DNA from: Hoeflea marina
GTDB lineage: Bacteria > Pseudomonadota > Alphaproteobacteria > Rhizobiales > Rhizobiaceae
Direction: 5' to 3'
NCBI RefSeq assembly: GCF_003182275.1
Contig: NZ_QGTR01000001.1
Span: 1,346,281-1,410,280 of the forward strand
Length of the DNA stretch: 64,000 nt
Both the position numbers and the translations under genes were made by a program. Shown one piece after another: positions 30,321 through 39,423 of the stretch (position 1 is its first letter; the number at the start of each line of letters is the position of its first letter). The notes under the pieces are model-generated. The model made no database searches. It was given only the letters and a program-made list of their open reading frames with translations, and was not told the DNA's origin.

Positions 30321-31165
30321 CCGAACGGCTGGCCGATGTCACCGCGCGGATCGACGGCATCAAGCAGCTGGACGCGGTCGTCAACGCCATGACCGGCATG
30401 GCCGCCGTCCGCGCCCGCGTCGCCCGCGAGCAGATCGGCGCCGTCGACAGCTATGCCGCCTCCATCGCCGCCGCCGTCGGCAGGGTGCTGGCACTGGCGC
30501 CCGACCCGGCACCCGAGGCCCAGGCGCCCACGGGTTTGGCGCTGCTGGTCTTCACAGCAGAACAGGGCTTTGCCGGCGCCTTCAGCGAGCGGGTTCTCGA
30601 CAGCATCGAGAGCGACACGGCTTCCGCCGAAGTGCTGCTTGTCGGCACCAGGGGCAAGACCATCGCCGCCGCGCGCGGCATCACGCCTTCCTGGAGCGCC
30701 GGCATGCCGTCGCATTCCCCCGGCATCCCGAAATTTGCCGATCGCATCCTGCACGAGGTCCGCAAGCTCATCGGCAGCGGCCGCATCGGCCGGCTTGACG
30801 CTGTCTACACCGACTGGATCTCGGGCGCGGCCACGGTCAAGCGCCTGCAATTGTTCCCGGTCGACCTGCCGGTGACAAATGCCGACCCGGGCACCGCCCC
30901 GCTGATGAACCTGCCTGCGCGCGACCTGATCGCGGCGCTCGCCGACGACTATTTCCATGCCCGGATCTGCAACATCGCGCTGCATGCCTATGCGGCGGAA
31001 AACGAGGCCCGGATGGCGGCGATGGCCGCTGCCCGCAGCCAGATCGAACGCGAGCTCAGTGAAAACCAGGCGCTGGAGCGCCGCGTCCGCCAGGAAGCAA
31101 TCACTGCGGAGATCATCGAGCTTGCCACCGGCGAGATGGCAGGCCGCTCCCGCCGCAAGCGCTGA
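30317..31165 (+). CDS. atpG: N-ATPase subunit gamma
   Basis: 282 aa. Central rotor shaft: N-terminal helix ([28 protein letters not shown]), the short hydrophobic strand [20 protein letters not shown] (the GL/CG equivalent) and a C-terminal helix ([47 protein letters not shown]). It is more diverged from housekeeping gamma than alpha and beta are, as expected for N-ATPases. Last gene of the operon; a 262-bp gap follows, with no clear terminator. Confidence 0.92.
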
Positions 31166-31268
31166 CACCGGACCGGACCTCATTCGTCAGCCCTGCGCGT
31201 GTCCCCACTTTTGCGCACATGGATCCCGCGCGACCCAATGGTTTTGCATCAAACAAAATTCCGCAATT

Positions 31269-31310
31269 TTGACTTGTATCAAACGGACCGCACGCCTCCT
31301 CGGCTAGGAT
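31269..31310 (+). promoter_or_regulatory. FNR/FixK box and -10 element before the arc operon
   Basis: TTGAC-TTGT-ATCAA (31269-31282) has the palindromic TTGA-N6-TCAA core of FNR/FixK/ANR sites. Its centre is 32 bp before the centre of TAGGAT (31305-31310), exactly the class II activator layout, predicting transcription from about 31317 and a 110-nt leader. Arginine deiminase operons of pseudomonads are ANR-activated in the same way. A further TCAAA half-site lies nearby at 31250. Confidence 0.75.
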
Positions 31311-31427
31311 TGGCGCAGACCTGAAACAGGTTCACCGAAAGGTCCTTGCTGCATCTCTGGATGCGCATCGCTCTGCGGATTTGCATGGCAAGCCGCCAAT
31401 GAATTCTTCAAACGAAGGAATGCGACC

Positions 31428-32894
31428 ATGAGTGTTGCGGATACAATCCCATCCACGGCCACCAAGTCCATCGCCGGCAAGCTCGGCCTCGTGCCGCTTG
31501 TGGCGCTCGTCGTAGGCTCGATGATCGGCGGCGGCGTCTTCAGCCTGCCGCAGAACATGGCCAAGGGCGCCTCGCCCGGCGCCGTCATCATCGGCTGGCT
31601 GATCACCGGCGTCGGCATGCTGGCGCTGGCTTTCGTCTATCAGGGCCTGTCCACCCGCAAGCCAACACTTGACGCCGGACCCTATGCCTATGCGCGGGCC
31701 GGCTTCGGCGATTTCATCGGCTTCAACAGCGCCTGGGGCTACTGGCTCAGCGCCTGGCTCGGCAACGTTTCCTATGTGGTGCTGATTTTCGGCGCCATGT
31801 CCTATTTCTACCCGGCCTTCGGCGCCGAGGGCAACACGGTGCAGGCCATCATCGGCGCATCGATCGTGCTCTGGATCACCCACGCGCTCTGCCTGATGGG
31901 CGTTCGCCAGGCCGCCATCATCAACGTGGTCACCACCGCAGCCAAGCTGGTGCCGATCGCGCTGTTTGCGGTGCTGGTCTTCATCGCCTTCAACCTTCCC
32001 ACCTTCACCATCGACCTCTGGGGCACGGCGACGCCGGATCTCGGCTCCATCATGACCCAGGTCAAGAGCACCATGCTGGTCACGCTCTGGGTCTTCATCG
32101 GCATCGAGGGCGCGAGTGTCGTCTCCGGCCGCGCCGCCAAGCGCTCCGACATCGGCAAGGCCACCATCATCGGCTTCGTCATCGCGCTCGGCGTCTATCT
32201 CTGCGTCTCGCTGCTGTCCTTCGGCATCATGAGCCAGCCGGAACTCGCGGGCCTGCCCGCGGCAGCCTCCATGGCCAATGTGCTTGAAAAGGCCGTCGGC
32301 CCCTGGGGTTCTGTGCTGGTCCGCATCGGCCTTGTCATCTCGGTCGCCGGCGCGTTCCTGAGCTGGACGCTGTTTGCAGCCGAAATTCCCTACCGCGCCG
32401 CCCGCGAAGGCATGCTGCCAAGCGTCTTTGCCACCGAAAACAACAATGGCTCGCCCGCCGGCGCGCTGTGGATCACCAACATCCTCGTGCAATTGTTCCT
32501 GATCGTCACCCTCTACGCCAACTCCACCTATCTGGCGCTCTTCTACATCGCCTCGACCGCCATCCTGGTTCCCTACGTTCTCTCGGGCGCCTATGCCGTC
32601 AAGCTGGCACTGAGCGGCGAGGGCTATGCCGCCGGCGAAGGCCGCAACCGCGACATGTTCACCGGCGCATTGGCCACGCTCTACGGCGCCTGGCTGATCT
32701 ACGCGGCAGGCCCGAACTACCTGCTGATGTGCGCCATCCTCTACGCGGTCGGCGTTCCCGTCTACTGGTGGGCCCGCAACGCCCGCGGCGAGAAGGCCTT
32801 CTCCGGTGTCGAAGCCCTGGTGGGCCTCGGCATCCTCATCGCCGCAGCCCTCGCCGGCTACATGATGTGGACCGGCTCGATCAGCGCCCTTTGA
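31428..32894 (+). CDS. arcD: arginine/ornithine antiporter
   Basis: 488 aa with GAAGGA upstream. Twelve membrane helices of the APA basic amino acid/polyamine antiporter family. Helix 1 has [30 protein letters not shown], the substrate-binding GSMIGGG motif of ArcD/LysP-like carriers. [31 protein letters not shown] follows. It exchanges external arginine for ornithine without ion cost, feeding the three enzymes downstream. First gene of arcDABC, the same order as in pseudomonads. Confidence 0.93.
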   Translation: MSVADTIPSTATKSIAGKLGLVPLVALVVGSMIGGGVFSLPQNMAKGASPGAVIIGWLITGVGMLALAFVYQGLSTRKPTLDAGPYAYARAGFGDFIGFNSAWGYWLSAWLGNVSYVVLIFGAMSYFYPAFGAEGNTVQAIIGASIVLWITHALCLMGVRQAAIINVVTTAAKLVPIALFAVLVFIAFNLPTFTIDLWGTATPDLGSIMTQVKSTMLVTLWVFIGIEGASVVSGRAAKRSDIGKATIIGFVIALGVYLCVSLLSFGIMSQPELAGLPAAASMANVLEKAVGPWGSVLVRIGLVISVAGAFLSWTLFAAEIPYRAAREGMLPSVFATENNNGSPAGALWITNILVQLFLIVTLYANSTYLALFYIASTAILVPYVLSGAYAVKLALSGEGYAAGEGRNRDMFTGALATLYGAWLIYAAGPNYLLMCAILYAVGVPVYWWARNARGEKAFSGVEALVGLGILIAAALAGYMMWTGSISAL

Positions 32895-32917
32895 CCTCTG
32901 GAACTCTGGAAACCAAA

Positions 32918-34150
32918 ATGAACACGGAAGCAAAACTCGGCGCCCATTCCGAGACCGGCAAACTGCGGCAGGTCATCGTCTGCCGCCCCGGCCTCGCCCA
33001 TCGCCGCCTCACGCCCTCCAACTGCCAGGAGATGCTGTTTGACGACGTCTTCTGGGTCAAGCAGGCGCAGAAGGACCACGATGTCTTCGCTTCGCTCATG
33101 CGCGGCGAAGGCGTCGAGGTGCTCGACGTCAACGATCTGCTGGCCGAAACGCTGGAAACCGAGGAAGGCCGCGCCTTCGTGCTCGACCACCGCATCAACC
33201 CCGACCAGGTCGGCGTCGGCATGATGGAGGAGCTGCGCGCCTGGATGGACGAATTGCCGGGATCCGAACTCGCCGAATTCCTGCTCGGCGGCCTGGCCGA
33301 GGACGACCTTCCGTTCAAGCCCGCCGGCCTGTTCGGCTCCTATCTCGGCCATCACGGCTTCATCCTGCCGCCGCTGCCCAACGCGCTGTTTACCCGCGAC
33401 AATTCCGCCTGGATCTATGACGGCGTCGTGGTCAACCCGATGTACTGGCCGGCGCGCCGCCCGGAGACGCTGCTCAACACCGCGATCTACAAGTTCCACC
33501 CGAAATTCGCCGGCAAGACCAACATCCACTGGGGTGACCCGACGAAGGAGCATGGTCTGGCTACACTGGAAGGCGGCGACATCATGCCGGTGGGCAACCG
33601 CACCGTGCTCGTCGGCATGGGCGAACGCTCCTCGCCGCAGGCCATCGGCCAGCTCTCCGAGGCGCTGTTTGCCAAGGGCGTCGTTGATCGGGTGCTGGCG
33701 TTCCGGATTCCCAAATCCCGTGCCGCCATGCATCTCGACACCGTGTTCACGCTCTGCGGCGGCGATGTCGTGACCACCTTCAAGGAAGTGGCCGACGAGC
33801 TCATCTGCTACGACATCCGCCCCGGAGAAGGCGGCGCGCCATTGAGCTTCCGCCACGACCCGCGGCCGATCTTCGACATCGTCGCCGAAGTGCTCGGCTA
33901 CAAGAAGCTGCAGATCGTGCCCACCGGCGGCAACACCGAGGAAGAGCGCGCCCGCGAACAGTGGAACGACGGCAACAATGTGCTGACGCTGCGCCCCGGC
34001 CTGGTGGTCGGCTACGACCGCAACGATGACACCAACGCGGCGCTCAAGGCTGTCGGCATCGAAGTGCTGGCTGTGCCCGGCGCGGAACTCGGCCGCGGAC
34101 GCGGCGGCGGCCATTGCATGAGCTGCCCCACCATCCGCGACGCAATCTGA
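32918..34150 (+). CDS. arcA: arginine deiminase
   Basis: 410 aa. Hydrolyses arginine to citrulline and ammonia in the cytosol. The conserved blocks are [50 protein letters not shown] (Asp), [12 protein letters not shown] (Glu/Asp), MHLDTVFT (His/Asp) and the C-terminal [14 protein letters not shown] with nucleophile Cys400. All catalytic residues are present. 23 bp after arcD; no recoded positions seen. Confidence 0.96.
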   Translation: MNTEAKLGAHSETGKLRQVIVCRPGLAHRRLTPSNCQEMLFDDVFWVKQAQKDHDVFASLMRGEGVEVLDVNDLLAETLETEEGRAFVLDHRINPDQVGVGMMEELRAWMDELPGSELAEFLLGGLAEDDLPFKPAGLFGSYLGHHGFILPPLPNALFTRDNSAWIYDGVVVNPMYWPARRPETLLNTAIYKFHPKFAGKTNIHWGDPTKEHGLATLEGGDIMPVGNRTVLVGMGERSSPQAIGQLSEALFAKGVVDRVLAFRIPKSRAAMHLDTVFTLCGGDVVTTFKEVADELICYDIRPGEGGAPLSFRHDPRPIFDIVAEVLGYKKLQIVPTGGNTEEERAREQWNDGNNVLTLRPGLVVGYDRNDDTNAALKAVGIEVLAVPGAELGRGRGGGHCMSCPTIRDAI

Positions 34151-34168
34151 TTTCAAAGGACGACAGTC

Positions 34169-35170
34169 ATGGCTTTCAATCTGAAGAACCGCAGCCTGCT
34201 AACGCTGCGCGATTACACCCCGCGCGAGATCGCCTTCCTGGTCAAGCTCGCGGGCGACCTCAAGACGGCCAAATATGCAGGCACCGAACAGCCCCGCCTC
34301 ACCGGCAAGGACATTGCGCTGATCTTCGAAAAGGACTCGACCCGCACCCGGGTCGGCTTCGAGGTCGCAGCCTACGACCAGGGCGCCCGCGTCACTTATC
34401 TCGGCCCCACCGGCAGCCACATCGGCCACAAGGAATCGGTCAAGGACACCGCCCGCGTGCTGGGCCGCATCTATGACGCCATCGAATATCGCGGCTTCGG
34501 CCAGGAGATCGTCGACGAGCTCGCGAGATATTCCGGCGTTCCGGTCTATAACGGGCTCACCAACGAGTTCCACCCGACCCAGATCCTCGCCGATTTCCTT
34601 ACCATGCAGGAGCATGTCGAAAAGCCGCTGCACAAGGTGGCCTATTGCTTCATCGGCGATGCGGCCAACAACATGGGCGACAGCCTGCTCATCGGCGGCG
34701 TCAAGATGGGCATGGATGTGCGCCTCTGCGCGCCCAGGGAATGCTGGCCGACCCAGGCGATCCGCGACGAGGCGCAGGCGATTGCCGACGAGACCGGCGC
34801 TCGGATGATGATCACCGACGACATCGATGACGCCGTCCGGGACGTCGATTTCATCTACACTGATGTCTGGGTGTCGATGGGCGAGCCCGAGGAAAAATGG
34901 GCCGAGCGCATAAAGCTCCTGATGCCCTACCAGGTCAACGCAGCATTGATGGCGAAGACCGGCAACCCGCGCACCCGCTTCATGCATTGCCTGCCCGCCT
35001 TCCACAACACGGAGACGAGCGTCGGCAAGGACATTGAGGCGAAGTTCGGGATCAGCGCCATGGAAGTCACCGAGGAGGTGTTCGAAAGCCCCGCCTCGAT
35101 CGTCTTCGACCAAGCCGAAAACCGCATGCACTCCATCAAGGCGGTGCTCGTCGCCACGCTGGGCGCCTGA
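34169..35170 (+). CDS. arcB: ornithine carbamoyltransferase, catabolic by context
   Basis: 333 aa, preceded by AAAGGA. Phosphorolyses citrulline to ornithine and carbamoyl phosphate in this pathway. Carbamoyl-phosphate site STRTR at 57-61, HPTQ at 134-137, and HCLPAFHN near the C-terminus; the ornithine loop is [13 protein letters not shown]. The length and the insertions near the N-terminus fit the catabolic ArcB/long ArgF type. Assignment as catabolic rests on its place between arcA and arcC. Confidence 0.94.
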   Translation: MAFNLKNRSLLTLRDYTPREIAFLVKLAGDLKTAKYAGTEQPRLTGKDIALIFEKDSTRTRVGFEVAAYDQGARVTYLGPTGSHIGHKESVKDTARVLGRIYDAIEYRGFGQEIVDELARYSGVPVYNGLTNEFHPTQILADFLTMQEHVEKPLHKVAYCFIGDAANNMGDSLLIGGVKMGMDVRLCAPRECWPTQAIRDEAQAIADETGARMMITDDIDDAVRDVDFIYTDVWVSMGEPEEKWAERIKLLMPYQVNAALMAKTGNPRTRFMHCLPAFHNTETSVGKDIEAKFGISAMEVTEEVFESPASIVFDQAENRMHSIKAVLVATLGA

Positions 35171-35171
35171 G

Positions 35172-36098
35172 ATGCGCATCGTCGTGGCCCTGGGTGGCAA
35201 TGCACTGCTCAAGCGCGGTGAACCGATGACGGATGCGGCACAGCGCGCCAATGTCGCTGTCGCCGCCATCGCTCTGGCTGAACTGGCGAAGGACCACCAG
35301 ATCGTCATCGCCCATGGCAACGGCCCGCAGGTGGGACTGCTGGCGCTGCAGGGGGCGGCCTACGCCCCCGACACGCCATGGCCGCTCGACGTGCTCGGCG
35401 CCGAGAGCGAGGGCATGATCGGCTATCTGATCGAGCAGGAACTGATCAACGCGCTCCCCGCCGGCGCCGAATGCGCCACGCTGCTCACCCGGGTCGAGGT
35501 TGACGCAGATGACCCGGCATTCAAGCGTCCGACCAAGCCGATCGGCCCGGTCTACACCGAGGAGCAGGCCGATAAGCTTCGCGAGACCCATCCCTGGACG
35601 CTGGTCGCCGAAGGCCAGTCGGGCTTCCGCCGGGTCGTTCCCTCGCCCGCTCCCATGCGCATTCTCGGTCTCAAGTCGATCCGCCTGCTGGTCGACAGCG
35701 GCATCACCGTCATCTGCGCCGGCGGCGGCGGCATCCCCGTTGTCCGCCGGGCCGACGCCAGCATGCAAGGCATCGAGGCGGTCATCGACAAGGACCGCAC
35801 CTCCGCCCTGCTTGCCGAGGCGCTCGGCGCCGACGCGCTGCTGATGCTGACAGACGTGGCCTCGGTCTATCGTGCCTGGGGCACGCCGGAACAGGCGGCG
35901 ATTGACGAGATCACCCCGGCTGAACTCGACGCGATGGATTTCGCCGAAGGTTCCATGGGGCCGAAGGTGGCTGCGGCATCGAGCTTTGTCCTTGGCGGCG
36001 GCCGGCTTGCCGGCATCGGCCGGTTGCAGGATGCGCGCGCCATCATCGAGTCCAGGGCGGGCACGCGGATTCGTCCGCCGGGCCGCCAGGATACCTAA
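35172..36098 (+). CDS. arcC: carbamate kinase
   Basis: 308 aa from ATG at 35172, one base after arcB. Transfers phosphate from carbamoyl phosphate to ADP, the ATP-yielding step of arginine fermentation. Amino acid kinase fold: IVVALGGNALLKRGE, IAHGNGPQVGLLALQ, VVPSPAPMRILGL, VICAGGGGIPVV, AVIDKDRTSALLAEALGADALLMLTDV, and GSMGPKVAAASSFV. Last gene of the operon. GCAGTT/AACTGC directly after the stop is a weak 6-bp hairpin without an adjacent T-run. Confidence 0.95.
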   Translation: MRIVVALGGNALLKRGEPMTDAAQRANVAVAAIALAELAKDHQIVIAHGNGPQVGLLALQGAAYAPDTPWPLDVLGAESEGMIGYLIEQELINALPAGAECATLLTRVEVDADDPAFKRPTKPIGPVYTEEQADKLRETHPWTLVAEGQSGFRRVVPSPAPMRILGLKSIRLLVDSGITVICAGGGGIPVVRRADASMQGIEAVIDKDRTSALLAEALGADALLMLTDVASVYRAWGTPEQAAIDEITPAELDAMDFAEGSMGPKVAAASSFVLGGGRLAGIGRLQDARAIIESRAGTRIRPPGRQDT

Positions 36099-36450
36099 GC
36101 AGTTGAACCGAAACTGCATTCTCGGCTCTGCGCGACCCATAAGATTTTAGTGGTTTTTTGTTATACCTGATAAAAATATGTGGTATGCTGTTCATCAATG
36201 CAGATTGGAATTCTGTGTTTGAATTAGCGCCTCATCCGCACATGGTTGACGGCTAGAATACTTTTAAACTGAAGTTATGGCAGTCATTGGAATGCAGGTT
36301 TACGAAGAGAAAGCCTTCGGTTCCGTGTGAACGTCGCGGAATGCACGGATCGCATAGGCATGGCTGAGGCGCGCCATATTGTTCTCGCATCGATTGCCCC
36401 GCCCCGCTTGGCAATCGAATACCGCCATGGGCAATCCGCAAGCATCATGG
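36099..36450. other. AT-rich intergenic region, no gene recognised
   Basis: About 350 bp downstream of arcC that is distinctly AT-rich around 36140-36300, unlike the rest of the window. It holds TATGCT with TTATAC 17 bp upstream (about 36161-36189), a possible + strand promoter. No protein frame with a recognisable motif. Confidence 0.4.
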
Positions 36451-36602
36451 CGCTTGAACTGAGCCAGGCGCCCGCCTGGCGCGGGTGGTGATGGTCGGCC
36501 TAGCCGGCTCCCGTCTCCTCCTCAGGGCAGCCAGCCGTACCCCCGGCACCGCAGCTGTCTGTTCAGTGACCTGCCGCGCCTTTCGAGGCGCGGCTTTTTC
36601 TT
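36451..36602 (+). ncRNA. candidate small RNA ending in an intrinsic terminator
   Basis: A non-coding stretch between convergent arcC and the Dabb gene ends in a strong + strand terminator. It contains a possible stem CGGCT/AGCCG that exposes TCTCCTCCT, a pyrimidine loop complementary to Shine-Dalgarno sequences, as in rhizobial anti-SD sRNAs (alpha-r14-like). The 5' end is not defined, and the promoter may be in the AT-rich region before it. It could instead be the arc operon 3' UTR. Confidence 0.3.
36573..36600 (+). terminator. strong intrinsic terminator
   Basis: GCCGCGCC-TTTCGA-GGCGCGGC is a perfect 8-bp stem followed by TTTTT on the + strand. The other strand lacks a T-run, so it acts on rightward transcription. 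It lies 475 bp past arcC. Confidence 0.82.
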
Positions 36603-36644
36603 GCGAAGGCGCGCCCGGCTCCCCGGGGTCGGTGCCTTGCTGGA

Positions 36645-36962
36645 TCACCCATCCAGATCGAGATCATAAACCAGAATGCCCTCAACTCCGCCGACAGCCG
36701 CGGCCACCAGCCTGGCGCCGGTCGCCTGGTGCCCGGGATCGGCGAGATAGGCGTCGCGCGCCTCGGCCGTATCGAAGTCGACGATGAAGCCGTCGGCATA
36801 GCCCTTGTCCATGCCTGTTTCGGGGCTGATGTTGGCGCCGACATGCACCGCGGCGATCCCAGGCAGCGCCTGCCTGAGATCGGCGATCTCGGCGAACAAG
36901 CCGTCGCGCGTGGCACGGTCGATGTCCGGCTTGAAGCGGATGAAGACACAGTGGCGGATCAT
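36645..36962 (-). CDS. Dabb (stress-responsive A/B barrel) family protein
   Basis: 105 aa. Ferredoxin-like Dabb fold: starts MIRHCVFIRFKPDIDRA, middle GIAAVHVGANISPETG, and DGFIVDFDTAEARDAYLADPGHQ, the classic Dabb pattern. Members are dimeric; some are enzymes (cyclases) but most are uncharacterised. Last gene of the eight-gene minus-strand operon, 9 bp after the GMC gene. This suggests a role in the same pathway, for example lactone or unstable-intermediate handling (inference). Confidence 0.87.
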   Translation of the reverse strand: MIRHCVFIRFKPDIDRATRDGLFAEIADLRQALPGIAAVHVGANISPETGMDKGYADGFIVDFDTAEARDAYLADPGHQATGARLVAAAVGGVEGILVYDLDLDG

Positions 36963-36971
36963 CGGAATCTC

Positions 36972-38633
36972 CTAGGAAACGGTCGAGCGGCTGCGCGGCC
37001 GGGTGTCGTTGCGCTCGTGGGTGAAGATCGCCGACGGCAGCGGCGGCAGGCCGCGGATCATGTCGGCGGCCTTCTCGCCCACCATGATGGTCGGCGCGTT
37101 GGTGTTGCAGGATGGCACCCTAGGCATCACCGAGCTGTCGCAGACCCGCAAGCCCTCGAGCCCGTGCACCTTGAGATCGAGCCCGACCACGGCGTCCGGC
37201 CCGGTCCCCATCCTGCAGGTGCCGACCGGGTGGTGGTCGGTCTTGGCATTGGCGCAGCCATAGTCGAACAGCTCGTCGTCGCTCATCACAGACGGGCCCG
37301 GCAGACGCTCCGCCATCACGTAGGGCTTGAGTGCCGCCTGCTGCATGATCTCGCGCGCCAGCTTCAGCCCCTCGATCGACATCCTGCGGTCATGCGGATC
37401 GGACCAGTAGTTCGGGTCGATCAGCGGGGCTGCGGCGGGATCGGCGGAGGCGAGCCGCACCGTGCCGCGCGAGCGCGGATGCAGATAGGCGGAATTGAGC
37501 GTCACGCCGGCGTTCCTGAGCCGCGCCACGCCGGCCTCGATGCCGGAGCCGAGACCGAGATGGAACTGGATGTCGGGTGAGCGCGCGTCGGGATCGGCGT
37601 ACCAGAAGCCGCCGGTCTCGAACAGCGACGACGCCACCGGCCCCGAACGGAACAGCACATATTCGAGCCCCGCCCACAGCGTCCGGTGCAGTTTCGCCAC
37701 GTTGTCGTAGGTGTGGTCGCCGGTGCATTCGCAGATGACGAACAGGTCGAGATGGTCCTGCAGGTTGGAGCCGACGCCAGCCAGATCGTGCTTCACCACC
37801 ACCCCGGCTGCCCGCAGGTGATCGGCCGGTCCGATGCCCGACTGCATCAACAGTTTCGGCGAGCCGATGGCGCCGGAGGTGACCAGCACTTCGCGTGTCG
37901 CGCGAATGCTCTCGGCACCGCGCGAGGTGACGACCTCGACGCCGGTCGCTCGGTTGCCCGAAAGCAGGACGCGGCTCACCCGCGCCCCGGTCTTCACGGT
38001 GAGATTCTTGCGGTCGCGGATCGGCGAGAGATAGCCGAGCGAGGCCGAGGAGCGGCGACGGTTGCGCTGGGTCAATTGGTAGAAGCCGACGCCCGCCTGC
38101 TGTCTGCCGTTGAAATCGTGGTTGTAGGGAATGCCGAGTTCCTGGCCGGCGCGGATATAGGCGTCGCAGATCGGCAGCGCCGAGACCGGCATCGAGACGC
38201 CGAGCGGGCCGCCATAGGCATGGTAGTCGTCGGCAAAGCGCTGGTTGTCCTCGGCTCGCTTGAAATAGGGCAGCACCGAGCGGTAGTCCCAGCCCTCGCA
38301 GCCGTCCTCGCGCGCCCAGAGGTCGTAGTCCGCCGCATTGCCGCGGGTGTAGAGCTGGGCGTTGATGGACGACCCGCCACCGATCACCTTGGCCTGGGTG
38401 TAGCGCAGCACCCGGCCCTTCATGTGTTTCTGCGGCACCGTCTCCCAGCCCCAGCTGCCGACGCCCTTGGTCATCTTGGCGAAGCCCGCCGGCATGTGGA
38501 ACAGCGGATTCCAGTCGCGCCCGCCGGCTTCCAGCAGCAGCACCCGCACGTCGGGGTCTTCGGAGAGCCGGTTGGCCAGCACGCAACCGGCCGGCCCGCC
38601 GCCGGTGATGATGTAGTCGTAGTCCATCGTCAT
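36972..38633 (-). CDS. GMC oxidoreductase (choline-dehydrogenase-like)
   Basis: 553 aa from ATG at 38633. FAD-binding Rossmann motif YIITGGGPAGCVLANRLSED at the N-terminus, ADP-ribose Glu in LLLEAGG, GMC signature 1 around KVIGGGSSINAQLYTRGN, signature 2 GAIGSPKLLMQSGIGP, and C-terminal HHPVGTCRMG plus NTNAPTIMVGEKAADMI (active-site His/Asn). Oxidises an alcohol group; the substrate is unknown. A polar Arg/Ser tail extends the C-terminus. Preceded 13 bp upstream by the SDR gene. Confidence 0.92.
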   Translation of the reverse strand: MTMDYDYIITGGGPAGCVLANRLSEDPDVRVLLLEAGGRDWNPLFHMPAGFAKMTKGVGSWGWETVPQKHMKGRVLRYTQAKVIGGGSSINAQLYTRGNAADYDLWAREDGCEGWDYRSVLPYFKRAEDNQRFADDYHAYGGPLGVSMPVSALPICDAYIRAGQELGIPYNHDFNGRQQAGVGFYQLTQRNRRRSSASLGYLSPIRDRKNLTVKTGARVSRVLLSGNRATGVEVVTSRGAESIRATREVLVTSGAIGSPKLLMQSGIGPADHLRAAGVVVKHDLAGVGSNLQDHLDLFVICECTGDHTYDNVAKLHRTLWAGLEYVLFRSGPVASSLFETGGFWYADPDARSPDIQFHLGLGSGIEAGVARLRNAGVTLNSAYLHPRSRGTVRLASADPAAAPLIDPNYWSDPHDRRMSIEGLKLAREIMQQAALKPYVMAERLPGPSVMSDDELFDYGCANAKTDHHPVGTCRMGTGPDAVVGLDLKVHGLEGLRVCDSSVMPRVPSCNTNAPTIMVGEKAADMIRGLPPLPSAIFTHERNDTRPRSRSTVS

Positions 38634-38646
38634 GGATACACCGTTG

Positions 38647-39423
38647 CTAGAGCCTGGAAACCGACAGCGCGCCGTCGACATGGATCACCGAACCCGAGGA
38701 GAACGCGAAGGCCCCGCCGGCGAGTGCCGCCACCGCCTTGCCGACATCCTCCGCCTCGCCCCAGCGCCCCGCGGGCACCAGGCCCTCGCCGATGAGCCGG
38801 TCATATTTCTCCGACACCTTCGCCGTCATGTCCGAGCGGATGATGCCGGGCCGGATCTCGAACACCGCGATGCCGGGCTCGGCCAGCCTGAGCGCCAGGC
38901 TCCGGCTGAAAGCCGCGAGCGCGGCCTTGGAGATGCAGTAGTCGATGCGGTCGGGTGACGCCATTTCCGCCGACACCGACGAGATGGTGATGATGCTGCG
39001 CGCGGTCCCGGCCCCACCGGCGAGCATCGACCGCGCCACCGCCTGGGTGAAGAACACCGTGCCGCGCAGATTGACCGAGAGGATCCGGTCGAAGTTCTCC
39101 GGCTTCATCTCGAGGAAATCGCCGCGCACCACCGAGGCCATGCCGGCATTGTTGACGAGGCATGCGATCGGCCCCAGCGACCCGGTGACGAGATCCACCA
39201 CCCGCTGGTGGCCGGCGAGATCGGCGAGATCCGACTGCACATAGATCGCGCTGGCGCCGATGTCCCCCAGCTCGTCGATGAGGCTCGAGGATTCAGCATC
39301 GCTGTCCTCAAGCCCGGTGATGGCAATATCGAAGCCGGACTGCGCCAGCGCCCGGACGATGCCGAGGCCGATGCCGCGACGACCGCCGGTGACGATGGCG
39401 ATAGGGCGTGCGGCTTCGGTCAT
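38647..39423 (-). CDS. short-chain dehydrogenase/reductase
   Basis: 258 aa from ATG at 39423. Classical SDR: IAIVTGGRRGIGLGIV (TGxxxGIG), LVNNAGMAS (NNAG), ITISSVSA (Ser), DYCISKAAL (YxxxK) and RPGIIRSDMT. NAD(P)-dependent oxidation of a hydroxyl or reduction of a ketone. Overlaps the upstream GMC gene by 4 bp, so it is co-translated in the sugar importer/oxidoreductase operon. Confidence 0.93.
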   Translation of the reverse strand: MTEAARPIAIVTGGRRGIGLGIVRALAQSGFDIAITGLEDSDAESSSLIDELGDIGASAIYVQSDLADLAGHQRVVDLVTGSLGPIACLVNNAGMASVVRGDFLEMKPENFDRILSVNLRGTVFFTQAVARSMLAGGAGTARSIITISSVSAEMASPDRIDYCISKAALAAFSRSLALRLAEPGIAVFEIRPGIIRSDMTAKVSEKYDRLIGEGLVPAGRWGEAEDVGKAVAALAGGAFAFSSGSVIHVDGALSVSRL

